Assembly: GCF_000972865.1 (NCBI RefSeq)
Contig: NZ_CP011144.1
Span: forward strand, 62,001 to 126,000
Reading direction: 5' to 3'
Length of the DNA stretch: 64,000 bases
Origin: Pseudoxanthomonas suwonensis
GTDB taxonomy: Bacteria; Pseudomonadota; Gammaproteobacteria; Xanthomonadales; Xanthomonadaceae
The position numbers and the translations under genes were made by a program. Positions 9,957-18,238 of the stretch are shown here, piece by piece. Numbering within the stretch: the stretch's first letter is position 1; each line of letters opens with the position of its first letter. The notes beneath the pieces were generated by a model. That model did no database searches, was not told the DNA's origin, and saw only the letters and a list, made by a program, of their open reading frames with translations.

Positions 9957-9985
9957 ATTCTAACATTGCTGGTGCAAGTTTGCAG
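9957..9985 (-). promoter_or_regulatory. candidate sigma-70 promoter for ndk
   Basis: The minus strand reads CTGCAA (9985-9980), a 17-base spacer, then TAGAAT (9962-9957), five of six matches to the -10 consensus. Start of transcription is predicted near 9950, giving a leader of about 100 bases that contains the hairpin at 9911-9933. The -35 match is weak. Confidence 0.4.
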
Positions 9986-10049
9986 ACCGGCTCGCGCACT
10001 CCTTCATGCTGCACTGCAAAATGACCCGGCCGGAGTGTCGGCCTAGGAT

Positions 10050-10063
10050 AAAACAATCGTTTG
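10050..10063 (+). promoter_or_regulatory. PsrA-type operator upstream of the TetR gene
   Basis: AAAAC at 10050-10054, four bases, then GTTTG at 10059-10063. This matches the published PsrA site of Pseudomonas, (G/C)AAAC-N2-4-GTTT(G/C), except for its first base. It ends 10 bases before the regulator's start codon, fitting autorepression of the regulator and control of the downstream fadBA genes. Confidence 0.55.
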
Positions 10064-10073
10064 ATTAATCCGG

Positions 10074-10712
10074 ATGCAGGGCATGGGCAGGCCAGCACAC
10101 TTCTCCACCAAGGACCGGATCCTCGGCGCGGCCGAGGAACTGTTCGCCCAGCACGGGTTCGCCGGCACCTCGCTGCGCCAGGTCACCAGCCTGGCGGCGG
10201 TCAATATCGCCGCGGTCAACTACCACTTCGGCTCCAAGGAAAACCTGGTCAACGAGGTCTTCCGCCGGCGCATGGACGAGATGACCGCCCAGCGCCTGCA
10301 GCAGCTGGAAGCGGCGCTGCGCGACCACCCCGGCGAACTCGAACCGGTCCTGGCCGCGTTCATCGAGCCGGCCCTGGCCCTGGCCCAGGACCGCAACGGC
10401 GGCGCGTCCTTCGTCCGGGTGATCGCCCGCGCCTATGCCGAACACAACGAAAGCCTGCGCAAGTTCCTGTCCGACCACTACGGCCACGTGCTGCGCGAGT
10501 TCGGCAAGGCCCTGTCCGCCTGCCTGCCGGGGCTGGACAAGGAAACGCTGTACTGGCGCCTGGACTTCCTGGCCGGCGCCCTGACCTACGCCATGTCCGA
10601 CTTCGGCCTGATCAAGCGGCCGGCCGGCGCCAGCGAGGCCACCCACCGCGCCCGCGCGGCGCGCGAACTGATCCGTTTCGCTGCCGCGGGCCTCCAAACC
10701 CCGGCCAAGTAA
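10074..10712 (+). CDS. psrA: TetR-family fatty acid regulator, PsrA-like
   Basis: A 212-residue one-component regulator. The helix-turn-helix covers about residues 12-60 and its recognition part, [20 protein letters not shown], closely resembles PsrA of Pseudomonas, a repressor released by long-chain fatty acids. The C-terminal helical domain (about 75-205) should bind the acyl ligand. The gene lies 28 bases before fadB and has a PsrA-type half-site pair just upstream, which supports control of beta-oxidation. The start may be the ATG at 10074 or that at 10083; neither has a strong ribosome binding site. The family is certain; the ligand is inferred. Confidence 0.8.
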   Translation: MQGMGRPAHFSTKDRILGAAEELFAQHGFAGTSLRQVTSLAAVNIAAVNYHFGSKENLVNEVFRRRMDEMTAQRLQQLEAALRDHPGELEPVLAAFIEPALALAQDRNGGASFVRVIARAYAEHNESLRKFLSDHYGHVLREFGKALSACLPGLDKETLYWRLDFLAGALTYAMSDFGLIKRPAGASEATHRARAARELIRFAAAGLQTPAK

Positions 10713-10740
10713 CCACTGTCACTTCAATAGGTTGAAAGAC

Positions 10741-13113
10741 ATGTCTGAGAAACTGCTTGTACGCCGTGCCGCGGTCCTGGGCGCCGGCGTCATGGGCGCG
10801 CAGATCGCCGCCCACCTGACCAACGCGGGCGTGGACACCGTCCTGTTCGACCTGGCCGCCAAGGAGGGTCCGGCCGACGGCGTGGTGCTCAAGGCCCTCG
10901 CCCACCTGGGCAAGCTCAGCCCCGCCCCGCTGGCCGGCAAGTCCCTGGCCGAGGCGATCACCCCGGCCAACTACGACACCGGGCTGGAGCAGCTCAAGGA
11001 CTGCGACCTGATCATCGAGGCGATCGCCGAGCGGATGGACTGGAAGCAGGACCTGTACAGGAAGATCGCCCCGTTCGTGGCCGACCACGCGGTGCTGGCC
11101 TCCAACACCTCCGGCCTGGGCGTCAACAGGCTGGCCGAGGTACTGCCCGAGCAGCTGCGCCACCGCTTTTGCGGCGTGCACTTCTTCAACCCGCCGCGCT
11201 ACATGCACCTGGCCGAGCTGATCCCCGCCAGGACCACCGACAAGGCCGTGCTGGAAGGTCTGGAGACATTCCTGACCACCCAGCTCGGCAAGGGCGTGGT
11301 CTACGCCAAGGACACTCCGAACTTCATCGGCAACCGGATCGGCGTGTTCTCGATCCTGTCGGTAATCCACCACACCCGCCAGTTCGGCCTGGGCTTCGAC
11401 GAGGTCGACGCGCTGACCGGGCCGCTGGTCGGCCGGCCGAAGTCGGCCACCTACCGCACCTCCGACGTGGTCGGCCTGGACACCATGGCCCACGTCATCA
11501 AGACCATGGCCGACACCCTGCCGAACGATCCGTGGCACAGCTACTTCCAGTCGCCGGACTGGCTGGCCGCGCTGGTCGGCAAGGGCGCGCTGGGCCAGAA
11601 GGCCGGCGCCGGCATCTTCCGCAAGGTCGGCAAGGACATCGTGGTCCTGGATCTCGAGAAGCAGGACTACCGGGCCGCCGACCGCAAGGCCGCCGACGAG
11701 GTGGTCGAGATCCTCAAGATCAGGAACCCCGCCGAGAAGTTCGCCAGGCTGCGCGAGAGCGCGCACCCGCAGGCTCAGTTCCTGTGGGCCGCGTTCCGCG
11801 ACCTGTTCCACTACAGCGCCTACCACCTGGCCGACATCGCGCAGACCGCGCGCGACGTGGACCTGGCGATCCGCTGGGGCTACGGCTGGTCGCTGGGCCC
11901 GTTCGAGACCTGGCAGGCCGCCGGCTGGAAGCAGGTGGCGCAGTGGATCGCCGACGACATCGCCGCCGGCAAGACCATGAGCGATGCGCCGCTGCCGGCC
12001 TGGGTGCTGGACGGCCGCGACGACGTGCATGCCGCCGAGGGCAGCTACAGCCCGGCGCAGGATGCGCTGGTGCCGCGTTCCTCCCTGCCCGTCTACCGGC
12101 GCCAGCGTTTCCCCGATCCGCTGCTGGGCGAGCGGTTCGACCCGGGCCAGACCGTGTTCGAGAACGACGGCGTGCGCCTGTGGCACGACGGCGACGGCAT
12201 CGCGGTGGTCTCGTTCAAGACCAAGATGAACACCGTGTCCGACCAGGTGCTCGACGGGCTGCAGGAGGCGATCGCGATCGCCGAACGCGACTTCCAGGGC
12301 CTGGTGATCTGGCAGCAGAAGGAACCGTTCTCCGCAGGCGCCGACCTGGCCGGCGCCCTGGGCCTGCTGCAGGCCGGCAAGGTCGACGCGTTCGAGGCGA
12401 TGGTCGCCAACTTCCAGCGCACCAGCCAGCGGATCAAGTACGCACTGGTGCCGGTGGTCGCGGCGGTGCGCGGCCTGGCGCTGGGCGGCGGCTGCGAATT
12501 CCAGATGCACGCCGCGCGCACCGTGGCCCACCTGGAGAGCTACATCGGCCTGGTCGAGGCCGGCGTGGGCCTGCTGCCGGCGGGCGGCGGCCTGAAGGAA
12601 CTGGCGGTGCGCGCCTCGCGCGCGGCCGGTCCGGGCGGCGACGTGTTCGCCGAGCTGAAGAAGACCTTCGAGGCGGTGGCCATGGCCAAGGTCTCGGCCT
12701 CGGCGCTGGAAGCCAAGGAACTGGGCCTGCTGCGCGCGGACGACACGATCGTGTTCAACGCCTTCGAACTGCTGCACGTGGCCAAGGCGCAGGCGCGCGC
12801 GCTGGCCGAGGCCGGCTACCGGCCGCCGCTGCCGGCGCGTCGGGTGCAGGTCGCCGGCGACGTCGGCGTCGCCACCTTCCGCATGCTGCTGGTGAACATG
12901 CTCGAGGGCCGCTTCATCAGCCCGTACGACGACGAGATCGCCACGCGCATCGCCACGGTGCTGTGCGGTGGCGAGGTCGACCGCGGCGCGCTGGTCGACG
13001 AGGAATGGCTGATCGGGCTCGAAAGGAAGCATTTCGTCGAGCTGGCCCAGCAGGAGAAGACCCAGGCCCGCATCGGCCACATGCTCAAGACCGGCAAGCC
13101 GCTGCGCAACTGA
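10741..13113 (+). CDS. fadB: 3-hydroxyacyl-CoA dehydrogenase / enoyl-CoA hydratase, FadN/FadB type
   Basis: A 790-residue bifunctional beta-oxidation enzyme. Residues 1-410 are an NAD-dependent 3-hydroxyacyl-CoA dehydrogenase with dinucleotide loop GAGVMG (14-19) and the family segment HFFNPPRYMHLAELIP. Residues from about 480 form an enoyl-CoA hydratase with an oxyanion region VRGLALGGGCEFQMHA. The domain order is the reverse of E. coli FadB and matches Bacillus FadN and its proteobacterial relatives. The ATG at 10741 was chosen; a TTG three codons earlier is less likely. It sits between the PsrA-like regulator and fadA and is probably co-transcribed with both. Confidence 0.92.
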   Translation: MSEKLLVRRAAVLGAGVMGAQIAAHLTNAGVDTVLFDLAAKEGPADGVVLKALAHLGKLSPAPLAGKSLAEAITPANYDTGLEQLKDCDLIIEAIAERMDWKQDLYRKIAPFVADHAVLASNTSGLGVNRLAEVLPEQLRHRFCGVHFFNPPRYMHLAELIPARTTDKAVLEGLETFLTTQLGKGVVYAKDTPNFIGNRIGVFSILSVIHHTRQFGLGFDEVDALTGPLVGRPKSATYRTSDVVGLDTMAHVIKTMADTLPNDPWHSYFQSPDWLAALVGKGALGQKAGAGIFRKVGKDIVVLDLEKQDYRAADRKAADEVVEILKIRNPAEKFARLRESAHPQAQFLWAAFRDLFHYSAYHLADIAQTARDVDLAIRWGYGWSLGPFETWQAAGWKQVAQWIADDIAAGKTMSDAPLPAWVLDGRDDVHAAEGSYSPAQDALVPRSSLPVYRRQRFPDPLLGERFDPGQTVFENDGVRLWHDGDGIAVVSFKTKMNTVSDQVLDGLQEAIAIAERDFQGLVIWQQKEPFSAGADLAGALGLLQAGKVDAFEAMVANFQRTSQRIKYALVPVVAAVRGLALGGGCEFQMHAARTVAHLESYIGLVEAGVGLLPAGGGLKELAVRASRAAGPGGDVFAELKKTFEAVAMAKVSASALEAKELGLLRADDTIVFNAFELLHVAKAQARALAEAGYRPPLPARRVQVAGDVGVATFRMLLVNMLEGRFISPYDDEIATRIATVLCGGEVDRGALVDEEWLIGLERKHFVELAQQEKTQARIGHMLKTGKPLRN

Positions 13114-13136
13114 GCGACGAACGAGGACATACGAAC

Positions 13137-14342
13137 ATGAGCAAGCAAGTACAGGACGCCTACATCGTCGCCGCCACCCGCACCCCGGTCGGCAAGGCGC
13201 CCAAGGGCGTGTTCCGCAACACCCGTCCGGACGACATGCTGGCCCACGTGCTCAAGGCCGTGGTCGCGCAGGCGCCAGGCATCGACGTGGGCCGCATCGA
13301 CGACGCGGTCATCGGCTGCGCCATGCCCGAGGGCGAGCAGGGCATGAACGTGGCCCGCATCGGCGTGCTGCTGGCCGGCCTGCCCGACACCGTCGCCGCG
13401 CAGACCATCAACCGCTTCTGCTCCTCCGGCCTGCAGGCCGTGGCCCTGGCCGCCGACCAGATCCGCCTGGGCAACGCCGACCTGATGCTGGCAGGCGGCA
13501 CCGAGTCGATGTCGATGGTGCCGATGATGGGCAACAAGGTCGCCCTGTCGCCGTCGGTCTTCCGCGACGACCACGTCGCCATCGCCTACGGCATGGGCAT
13601 CACCGCCGAGAAGGTCGCCGAGGAATGGAAGGTCTCGCGCGAGGAGCAGGACGCCTTCGCGGTGGCCTCGCACCAGAAGGCGCTGGCCGCGATTGCCGCC
13701 GGCGAATTCAGCTCGGAGATCACGCCCTACGAAGTGCTCTCGCACCTGCCCGACCTGGCCGGCAACACCGTCCAGCTGCGGAAGAAGCGGGTCGACACCG
13801 ACGAAGGCCCGCGTCCGGATACCTCGCTGGAAGGCCTGGCCAGGCTGCGACCGGTGTTCCGCAACGGCCAGTTCGGCGGCAGCGTCACCGCCGGCAACTC
13901 CTCGCAGATGAGCGACGGCGCCGGCGCGGTGCTGCTGGCCTCCGAGCAGGCGATCAAGGATTACGGCCTGACTCCCCTCGCCCGCTTCGTCAGCTTCTCG
14001 GTGGCCGGGGTGCGTCCGGAGGTGATGGGCATCGGCCCGATCGCGGCGATCCCGAAGGCGCTGAAGCAGGCCGGCCTGTCCAGGGACCAGCTGGACTGGA
14101 TCGAGCTCAACGAGGCCTTCGCCGCGCAGGCGCTGGCGGTGATCCGCGACAGCCAGCTGGACCCGGCCAAGGTCAACCCGCTGGGCGGCGCCATCGCCCT
14201 GGGCCATCCGCTGGGCGCCACCGGCGCGATCCGCACCGCGACCCTGGTCCATGGCCTGCGCCGCAGGCAGCAGAAGTACGGCATGGTCACCATGTGTATT
14301 GGTACTGGCATGGGCGCGGCGGGGATCTTCGAGGCGCTCTGA
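13137..14342 (+). CDS. fadA: acetyl-CoA acyltransferase (3-ketoacyl-CoA thiolase)
   Basis: A 401-residue thiolase performing the last step of each beta-oxidation round, releasing acetyl-CoA. Catalytic residues are visible: the nucleophile Cys95 in NRFCSSGLQ, His357 in GGAIALGHPLGATGA and Cys387 in CIGTGMG. Length and motifs match degradative thiolases that partner a FadN/FadB-type protein. It begins 23 bases after fadB behind ACGAGGAC as ribosome binding site. A strong inverted repeat follows at 14370-14394. Confidence 0.95.
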   Translation: MSKQVQDAYIVAATRTPVGKAPKGVFRNTRPDDMLAHVLKAVVAQAPGIDVGRIDDAVIGCAMPEGEQGMNVARIGVLLAGLPDTVAAQTINRFCSSGLQAVALAADQIRLGNADLMLAGGTESMSMVPMMGNKVALSPSVFRDDHVAIAYGMGITAEKVAEEWKVSREEQDAFAVASHQKALAAIAAGEFSSEITPYEVLSHLPDLAGNTVQLRKKRVDTDEGPRPDTSLEGLARLRPVFRNGQFGGSVTAGNSSQMSDGAGAVLLASEQAIKDYGLTPLARFVSFSVAGVRPEVMGIGPIAAIPKALKQAGLSRDQLDWIELNEAFAAQALAVIRDSQLDPAKVNPLGGAIALGHPLGATGAIRTATLVHGLRRRQQKYGMVTMCIGTGMGAAGIFEAL

Positions 14343-14369
14343 GCCCGGACCGGCAGGTGCGGTAGACGA

Positions 14370-14394
14370 AGACGGCGCCCTCTAGGCGCCGTCT
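14370..14394. terminator. shared hairpin between converging fadA and galU
   Basis: A 10-bp perfect stem (14370-14379 with 14385-14394, arm AGACGGCGCC) and a 5-base loop lie midway between the stops of fadA (plus) and galU (minus). The T tracts on both sides are poor, so it may stall or protect the ends of both messages rather than act as a strict intrinsic terminator. Confidence 0.6.
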
Positions 14395-14437
14395 CCGTTC
14401 ACTGCCTTGCATACGCCGACCGGGGCGGCCTCCCAGC

Positions 14438-15340
14438 TCACTCCTGGTCCCTGACGCCCAGTTCGCCCAGGGCGCGCTGCATCATGTCGCGCGCCGGATC
14501 GCTGAGCTTCTCGTGGTCCAGCGCGTAGCGGATCGTGGCCTCGATCAGGCCGATGTGGGTGCCGCAGTCGAAGCGCGTGCCCTGGAAGCGGTAGGCGTGC
14601 ACCGGCTGCTCGGCCAGCAGCGCGGCGATGGCGTCGGTGAGCTGGATCTCCCCGCCCGTGCCGGGCGTGGTCGCCTCGAGCAGGGCGAAGATGCGCGGGC
14701 TCAACACGTAGCGGCCGACCACCGCCAGGTTGCTCGGCGCCGACTCCGGCCTCGGTTTCTCGACGATGGCGTTGATCCGCCCCTGCCTGCCGTCGAAGGC
14801 CTCGGTGGCGACGATGCCGTAGCTGCCGGTCGCCTCGCGGGGCACGTCCTGGATCGCGATCATGCTGGCGCCGGAGGCTTCGGCCGCGTCGGCCATCTGC
14901 TTGAGCGCGCCCGGGCCGCGGTTCCAGATCAGGTCGTCGGGCAGCAGGACGGCGAAAGGCTCGTCGCCGATGACCTCCTTCGCGCACAGCACTGCATGGC
15001 CCAGTCCCAGCGCCTCGGCCTGGGTGACGAAGATCGCGCGCACGCCCTCGGGGAGCACATGCCGGACCAGTTCGAGCTGCTCGGTCTTGCCCGCCCGCTC
15101 GAGCTTCTGCTCCAGTTCGTAGGCCTTGTCGAAATAGTCGGCGACCGCGTGCTTGTAGCGGTTGGTGATGAACACCAGGGTGTCGCAACCGGCCTCGATC
15201 GCCTCGTCTACCGCGTACTGGATCAGCGGCCGGTCGATGATCGGCAGCATCTCCTTGGGGACGGTCTTGGTGGCGGGGAGAAAACGGGTACCGAGCCCCG
15301 CGACGGGGAAAACAGCCTTCCTGATCCTTCTGGACGTCAT
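14438..15340 (-). CDS. galU: UTP-glucose-1-phosphate uridylyltransferase
   Basis: A 300-residue cytoplasmic enzyme making UDP-glucose for LPS core, exopolysaccharide and other glycans. The N-terminal AVFPVAGLGTRFLPATKTVPKE is the nucleotidyltransferase signature with its catalytic Arg and Lys; VEKP and FDCGTHIG are further family motifs. Its ATG overlaps the stop of the upstream dehydratase by four bases (ATGA), so the two are translationally coupled and probably serve the same polysaccharide pathway. Confidence 0.96.
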   Translation of the reverse strand: MTSRRIRKAVFPVAGLGTRFLPATKTVPKEMLPIIDRPLIQYAVDEAIEAGCDTLVFITNRYKHAVADYFDKAYELEQKLERAGKTEQLELVRHVLPEGVRAIFVTQAEALGLGHAVLCAKEVIGDEPFAVLLPDDLIWNRGPGALKQMADAAEASGASMIAIQDVPREATGSYGIVATEAFDGRQGRINAIVEKPRPESAPSNLAVVGRYVLSPRIFALLEATTPGTGGEIQLTDAIAALLAEQPVHAYRFQGTRFDCGTHIGLIEATIRYALDHEKLSDPARDMMQRALGELGVRDQE

Positions 15341-17250
15341 TGTGTCGATCGTGCCTCGCGCGCGGGAAACTGAACCACGACAGCGCTCGTTTCGGGCACT
15401 TCGGCCAGTTCCGCAGGGATGAATTCGGGGATCAATTCGCGCAGTACGTGGCGAAGTCCCGTTTCATCATAGCGTGCCACGGCGTCGCGCATGCGCTCCA
15501 CGCCCGCCCTGACCTGCTCGGTCGAGGATTCGCGGGCGCCTGCCTCCAGGATCTTGGAATGCGAGGTCGGCCGGTAGTGCTCGTCCGCGTAGAACAGCGT
15601 CTCGTGCAGCTTCTCGCCGGGCCGCAGCCCGGTGTAGACGACGGCGATGTCGCGTCCCGGCTGCTTGCCGGCCAGCCGGATCATCTGCTCGGCCAACAGC
15701 CGGATCGGCACGGGCTCGCCCATGTCCAGGGTGTAGATGGCCGCATGCGAACCGGAGGCGGCCGCCTGCACGATCAGCTGGCAGGCCTCCGGGATGGTCA
15801 TGAAGTAGCGGGTAACCTCCGGATCGGTCACCGTCACCGGCCCGCCCTTGCGGATCTGCTCGCGGAACAGTGGCACCACGCTGCCGGCCGAGTCGAGCAC
15901 GTTGCCGAAGCGCACGGTGACGAAGCGGGTGCCGTGGATCTTGGCGTCCAGCGACTGGGCGATCATCTCGGCGAAGCGCTTGGTCGCACCGAGCACGTTG
16001 GCCGGATCCACCGCCTTGTCGGTGGAAATGAACACGAACGTGCCCACGCCGTTCTCGCCGCACAGCCGGCCGACCGTATCGGTGGACAGCACGTTGTTGC
16101 GCACGGCCTCGCGCAGCTGGGTCTCGAGCAGCGGCACCTGCTTGTAGGCGGCGGCATGGAACACCGCGTCCGGCTGCCCCAGGCGCAACGCATGCGCCGT
16201 CACCGCCGGATCGCCGCAGTCGCCCAGGACCGCATCGATCTCCAGGTCGGGGAAGGCTCGCATCAGGTCGCCGTGGATGGTGATCAGCGCCAGTTCGTCG
16301 ATTTCCAGCAGCACCAGCCGGCGCGCGCCGTGGCGCGCGCATTGCCGGCACAGTTCCGAGCCGATCGAACCGCCGGCGCCGGTCACCATCACGGTACGCC
16401 CGCCCAGCCAGCCACGGATCAGCTTCCAGTCCGGGGTGACGGGCTTGCGCCCGAGCAGATCCTCGATCGCCACTTCCTTGAGCTCGCCGGGCAGTGCCTG
16501 CCCCTCGAGCACGTCGGTCAGCCGCGGCACGGTGCGGAACGGCAGTCCGGTGCGCTCGCAGATCGCCATCACCCGCTGCATCCCGGCGGCGTCCAGCGAC
16601 GGCATCGCGATGACCAGCATGCCTGCCGCGGTCTCCTTCGCCACCTTCACCGCGTCCTCCAGCCGGCCCAGCACCGCCAGGCCGTGCAGGCGCGATCCGC
16701 GCAGCCGCGGCGCGTCGTCGAGGAAGCCGACCGGCTCATAGGCGCCGGAACGGCGCAGGTCGCGGACCAGCGCCTCGCCGGCGCGCCCGGCGCCGAGCAC
16801 CAGGACGCGGCGCGTCGCCATACCGCGCTGCCTGACATGGTGATCCTTCCAGACGCGGTACAGCAGGCGCGGCATGCCGAGCAGCACGGTGAGCGCGAAC
16901 GGGTACACCACCAGTACCGTCCGCGGTACCGACTCGAGCCGGTTGTAGACGGCCAGTCCCAGGGCGATGGCCAGCAGGCCGAAAATGCCCGCCTTCAGGA
17001 TGTTCCACAGGTCCGGCACGCTGGCGAAGCGCCACAGGCCGCGGTACAGCCCCACCCGCCAGAACACCAGACCCTGCGCCACCAGCACCAGGGCGATCGT
17101 CGGCGAGAACTCCATCCACTGGTAGCCCTCGTGCCGGCTGGCGTAGCGCAGCACGTGGATCAGCTGCCAGCAGACATAGACCATGACCAGGTCGTGGGCC
17201 ACGACCGCGATGCGGGTCATGACGGCTGTCGAGCTTGTTCCGTGGTTCAT
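15337..17250 (-). CDS. membrane UDP-N-acetylhexosamine 4,6-dehydratase (WbpM/PglF family)
   Basis: A 637-residue inner-membrane nucleotide-sugar dehydratase. Four transmembrane segments (about 12-30, 51-67, 82-102 and 108-125) precede a CoA-binding-like Rossmann domain (LVLGAGRAGE, 149-158) and a C-terminal SDR domain with NAD loop GAGGSIG (291-297). The active-site region reads FISTDKAVDPANVLGATK; family members use a Thr/Asp/Lys set here instead of the usual Tyr. It would convert UDP-GlcNAc to its 4-keto-6-deoxy sugar for O-antigen or capsule. The ATG at 17250 was chosen over upstream codons overlapping the glycosyltransferase; 17220 is an alternative. It overlaps galU. Confidence 0.9.
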   Translation of the reverse strand: MNHGTSSTAVMTRIAVVAHDLVMVYVCWQLIHVLRYASRHEGYQWMEFSPTIALVLVAQGLVFWRVGLYRGLWRFASVPDLWNILKAGIFGLLAIALGLAVYNRLESVPRTVLVVYPFALTVLLGMPRLLYRVWKDHHVRQRGMATRRVLVLGAGRAGEALVRDLRRSGAYEPVGFLDDAPRLRGSRLHGLAVLGRLEDAVKVAKETAAGMLVIAMPSLDAAGMQRVMAICERTGLPFRTVPRLTDVLEGQALPGELKEVAIEDLLGRKPVTPDWKLIRGWLGGRTVMVTGAGGSIGSELCRQCARHGARRLVLLEIDELALITIHGDLMRAFPDLEIDAVLGDCGDPAVTAHALRLGQPDAVFHAAAYKQVPLLETQLREAVRNNVLSTDTVGRLCGENGVGTFVFISTDKAVDPANVLGATKRFAEMIAQSLDAKIHGTRFVTVRFGNVLDSAGSVVPLFREQIRKGGPVTVTDPEVTRYFMTIPEACQLIVQAAASGSHAAIYTLDMGEPVPIRLLAEQMIRLAGKQPGRDIAVVYTGLRPGEKLHETLFYADEHYRPTSHSKILEAGARESSTEQVRAGVERMRDAVARYDETGLRHVLRELIPEFIPAELAEVPETSAVVVQFPAREARSTQ

Positions 17251-17260
17251 TCGTGCCCTT

Positions 17261-18238
17261 TCAAATCCCTTTCCCTGGGAAGAGGCGCCGACGCAAGCGG
17301 AGCCAGCCAAGGAGCGCGACAGTGAACCAGGCCGCCATGCCCCCCCCTACGAGCCATGGCGTGGCTCTCTCCAAAAACAGCGCAAGGATAATAGTGGTGA
17401 TGCTGAATGCAGCGTAGACGGAGGTTACGAATGCGTGACTGCGTCCCGCTTTTACCCAGCGCTGGTAGAGGTGCGAGGTATGCGGTTGCCACCAGCGCTC
17501 GCCGGCCAGCATGCGCGAACCCAGTGTCAACGTCGCGTCAACCAGGAACGCCGATAGCGGCAGCAGCAGTACCAGCGCGTACGGCAAGCCCTTCGCCGGC
17601 GCGCCCCAGGCGACCAGGGCGGCCAGTGCGTAGCCGAGGGTGCCGCTGCCGACATCGCCGAGGAAGATCCGGGCCCGGGGGAAATTGAAGGGAAGGAAGC
17701 CGGCCGCGGCCGCCGCCAGGGCGAGCGCGCCATAGGCCGTGTCGGGCACCAGCAAGGCCAAGGCCGCGGCGGCCAGCAACGCCTGGGTGGTGGCCAGTCC
17801 GTCTATCCCGTCCATGAAGTTCCAGACGTTGACCAGCACCGGGACCAGGCCGGCAGCCAGCAGGGCCCAGCCCCAGCGTCCGTCGACACCATGCAGTCCC
17901 CACGCGAGCAGGATCCCGGCCAGGCACTGCACGGCCAGCCTCGACCAGGGCGACAGCGGCCGGTGGTCATCCACCCAACCGATGCCCGCGACCAGCAGCA
18001 GCCCCCCGGCAAAGCACAACACCGGCATGGCCGCCACTCCGACCCACAATGCGGCCAGGCAGCCGGCCAGCAGTGCGGCGGTAATGCCGATCCCGCCGCC
18101 CCGCGGCGTGGGCACGGCATGGCTGCGGCGTTCGCCGGGCTGGTCGACGAGGTTGCGGCGTCGGGCATAGGCCAGCGCCAGCCACGTCGCCACCACCGAC
18201 ACCCCCGCAAGGAGTGCCAGCCAGGCCACCATCGCCAT
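17261..18238 (-). CDS. undecaprenyl-phosphate sugar-1-phosphate transferase (WecA/WbpL family)
   Basis: A 325-residue polytopic glycosyltransferase family 4 enzyme that starts lipid-linked glycan synthesis by placing a HexNAc-1-phosphate on undecaprenyl phosphate. About ten hydrophobic segments are visible. Conserved elements are GWVDDHRPLS (metal-binding aspartates), VWNFMDGIDGLA, FLGDVGSGTLG and the C-terminal HTSHLYQRW histidines. The ATG at 18238 overlaps the lapB stop (ATGA). Next to the 4,6-dehydratase and galU it is the likely initiating transferase for O-antigen or a related polymer. The exact sugar cannot be told from sequence. Confidence 0.88.
   Translation of the reverse strand: MAMVAWLALLAGVSVVATWLALAYARRRNLVDQPGERRSHAVPTPRGGGIGITAALLAGCLAALWVGVAAMPVLCFAGGLLLVAGIGWVDDHRPLSPWSRLAVQCLAGILLAWGLHGVDGRWGWALLAAGLVPVLVNVWNFMDGIDGLATTQALLAAAALALLVPDTAYGALALAAAAAGFLPFNFPRARIFLGDVGSGTLGYALAALVAWGAPAKGLPYALVLLLPLSAFLVDATLTLGSRMLAGERWWQPHTSHLYQRWVKAGRSHAFVTSVYAAFSITTIILALFLERATPWLVGGGMAAWFTVALLGWLRLRRRLFPGKGI

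Noticed and set aside
9850..10073. divergent shared promoter with symmetric control of ndk and psrA
   Set aside because: The PsrA-like site is only next to the regulator; the ndk elements lie 65 bases or more away and do not include it.
11169..13136. long frame continuing upstream of fadA inside fadB
   Set aside because: Only the part from 13137 matches thiolase; the upstream section is a shifted frame of fadB.
13137..14342. phaA-type biosynthetic thiolase
   Set aside because: The gene is coupled to fadB and the PsrA-like regulator and has degradative thiolase features; phaB and phaR lie 43 kb away.
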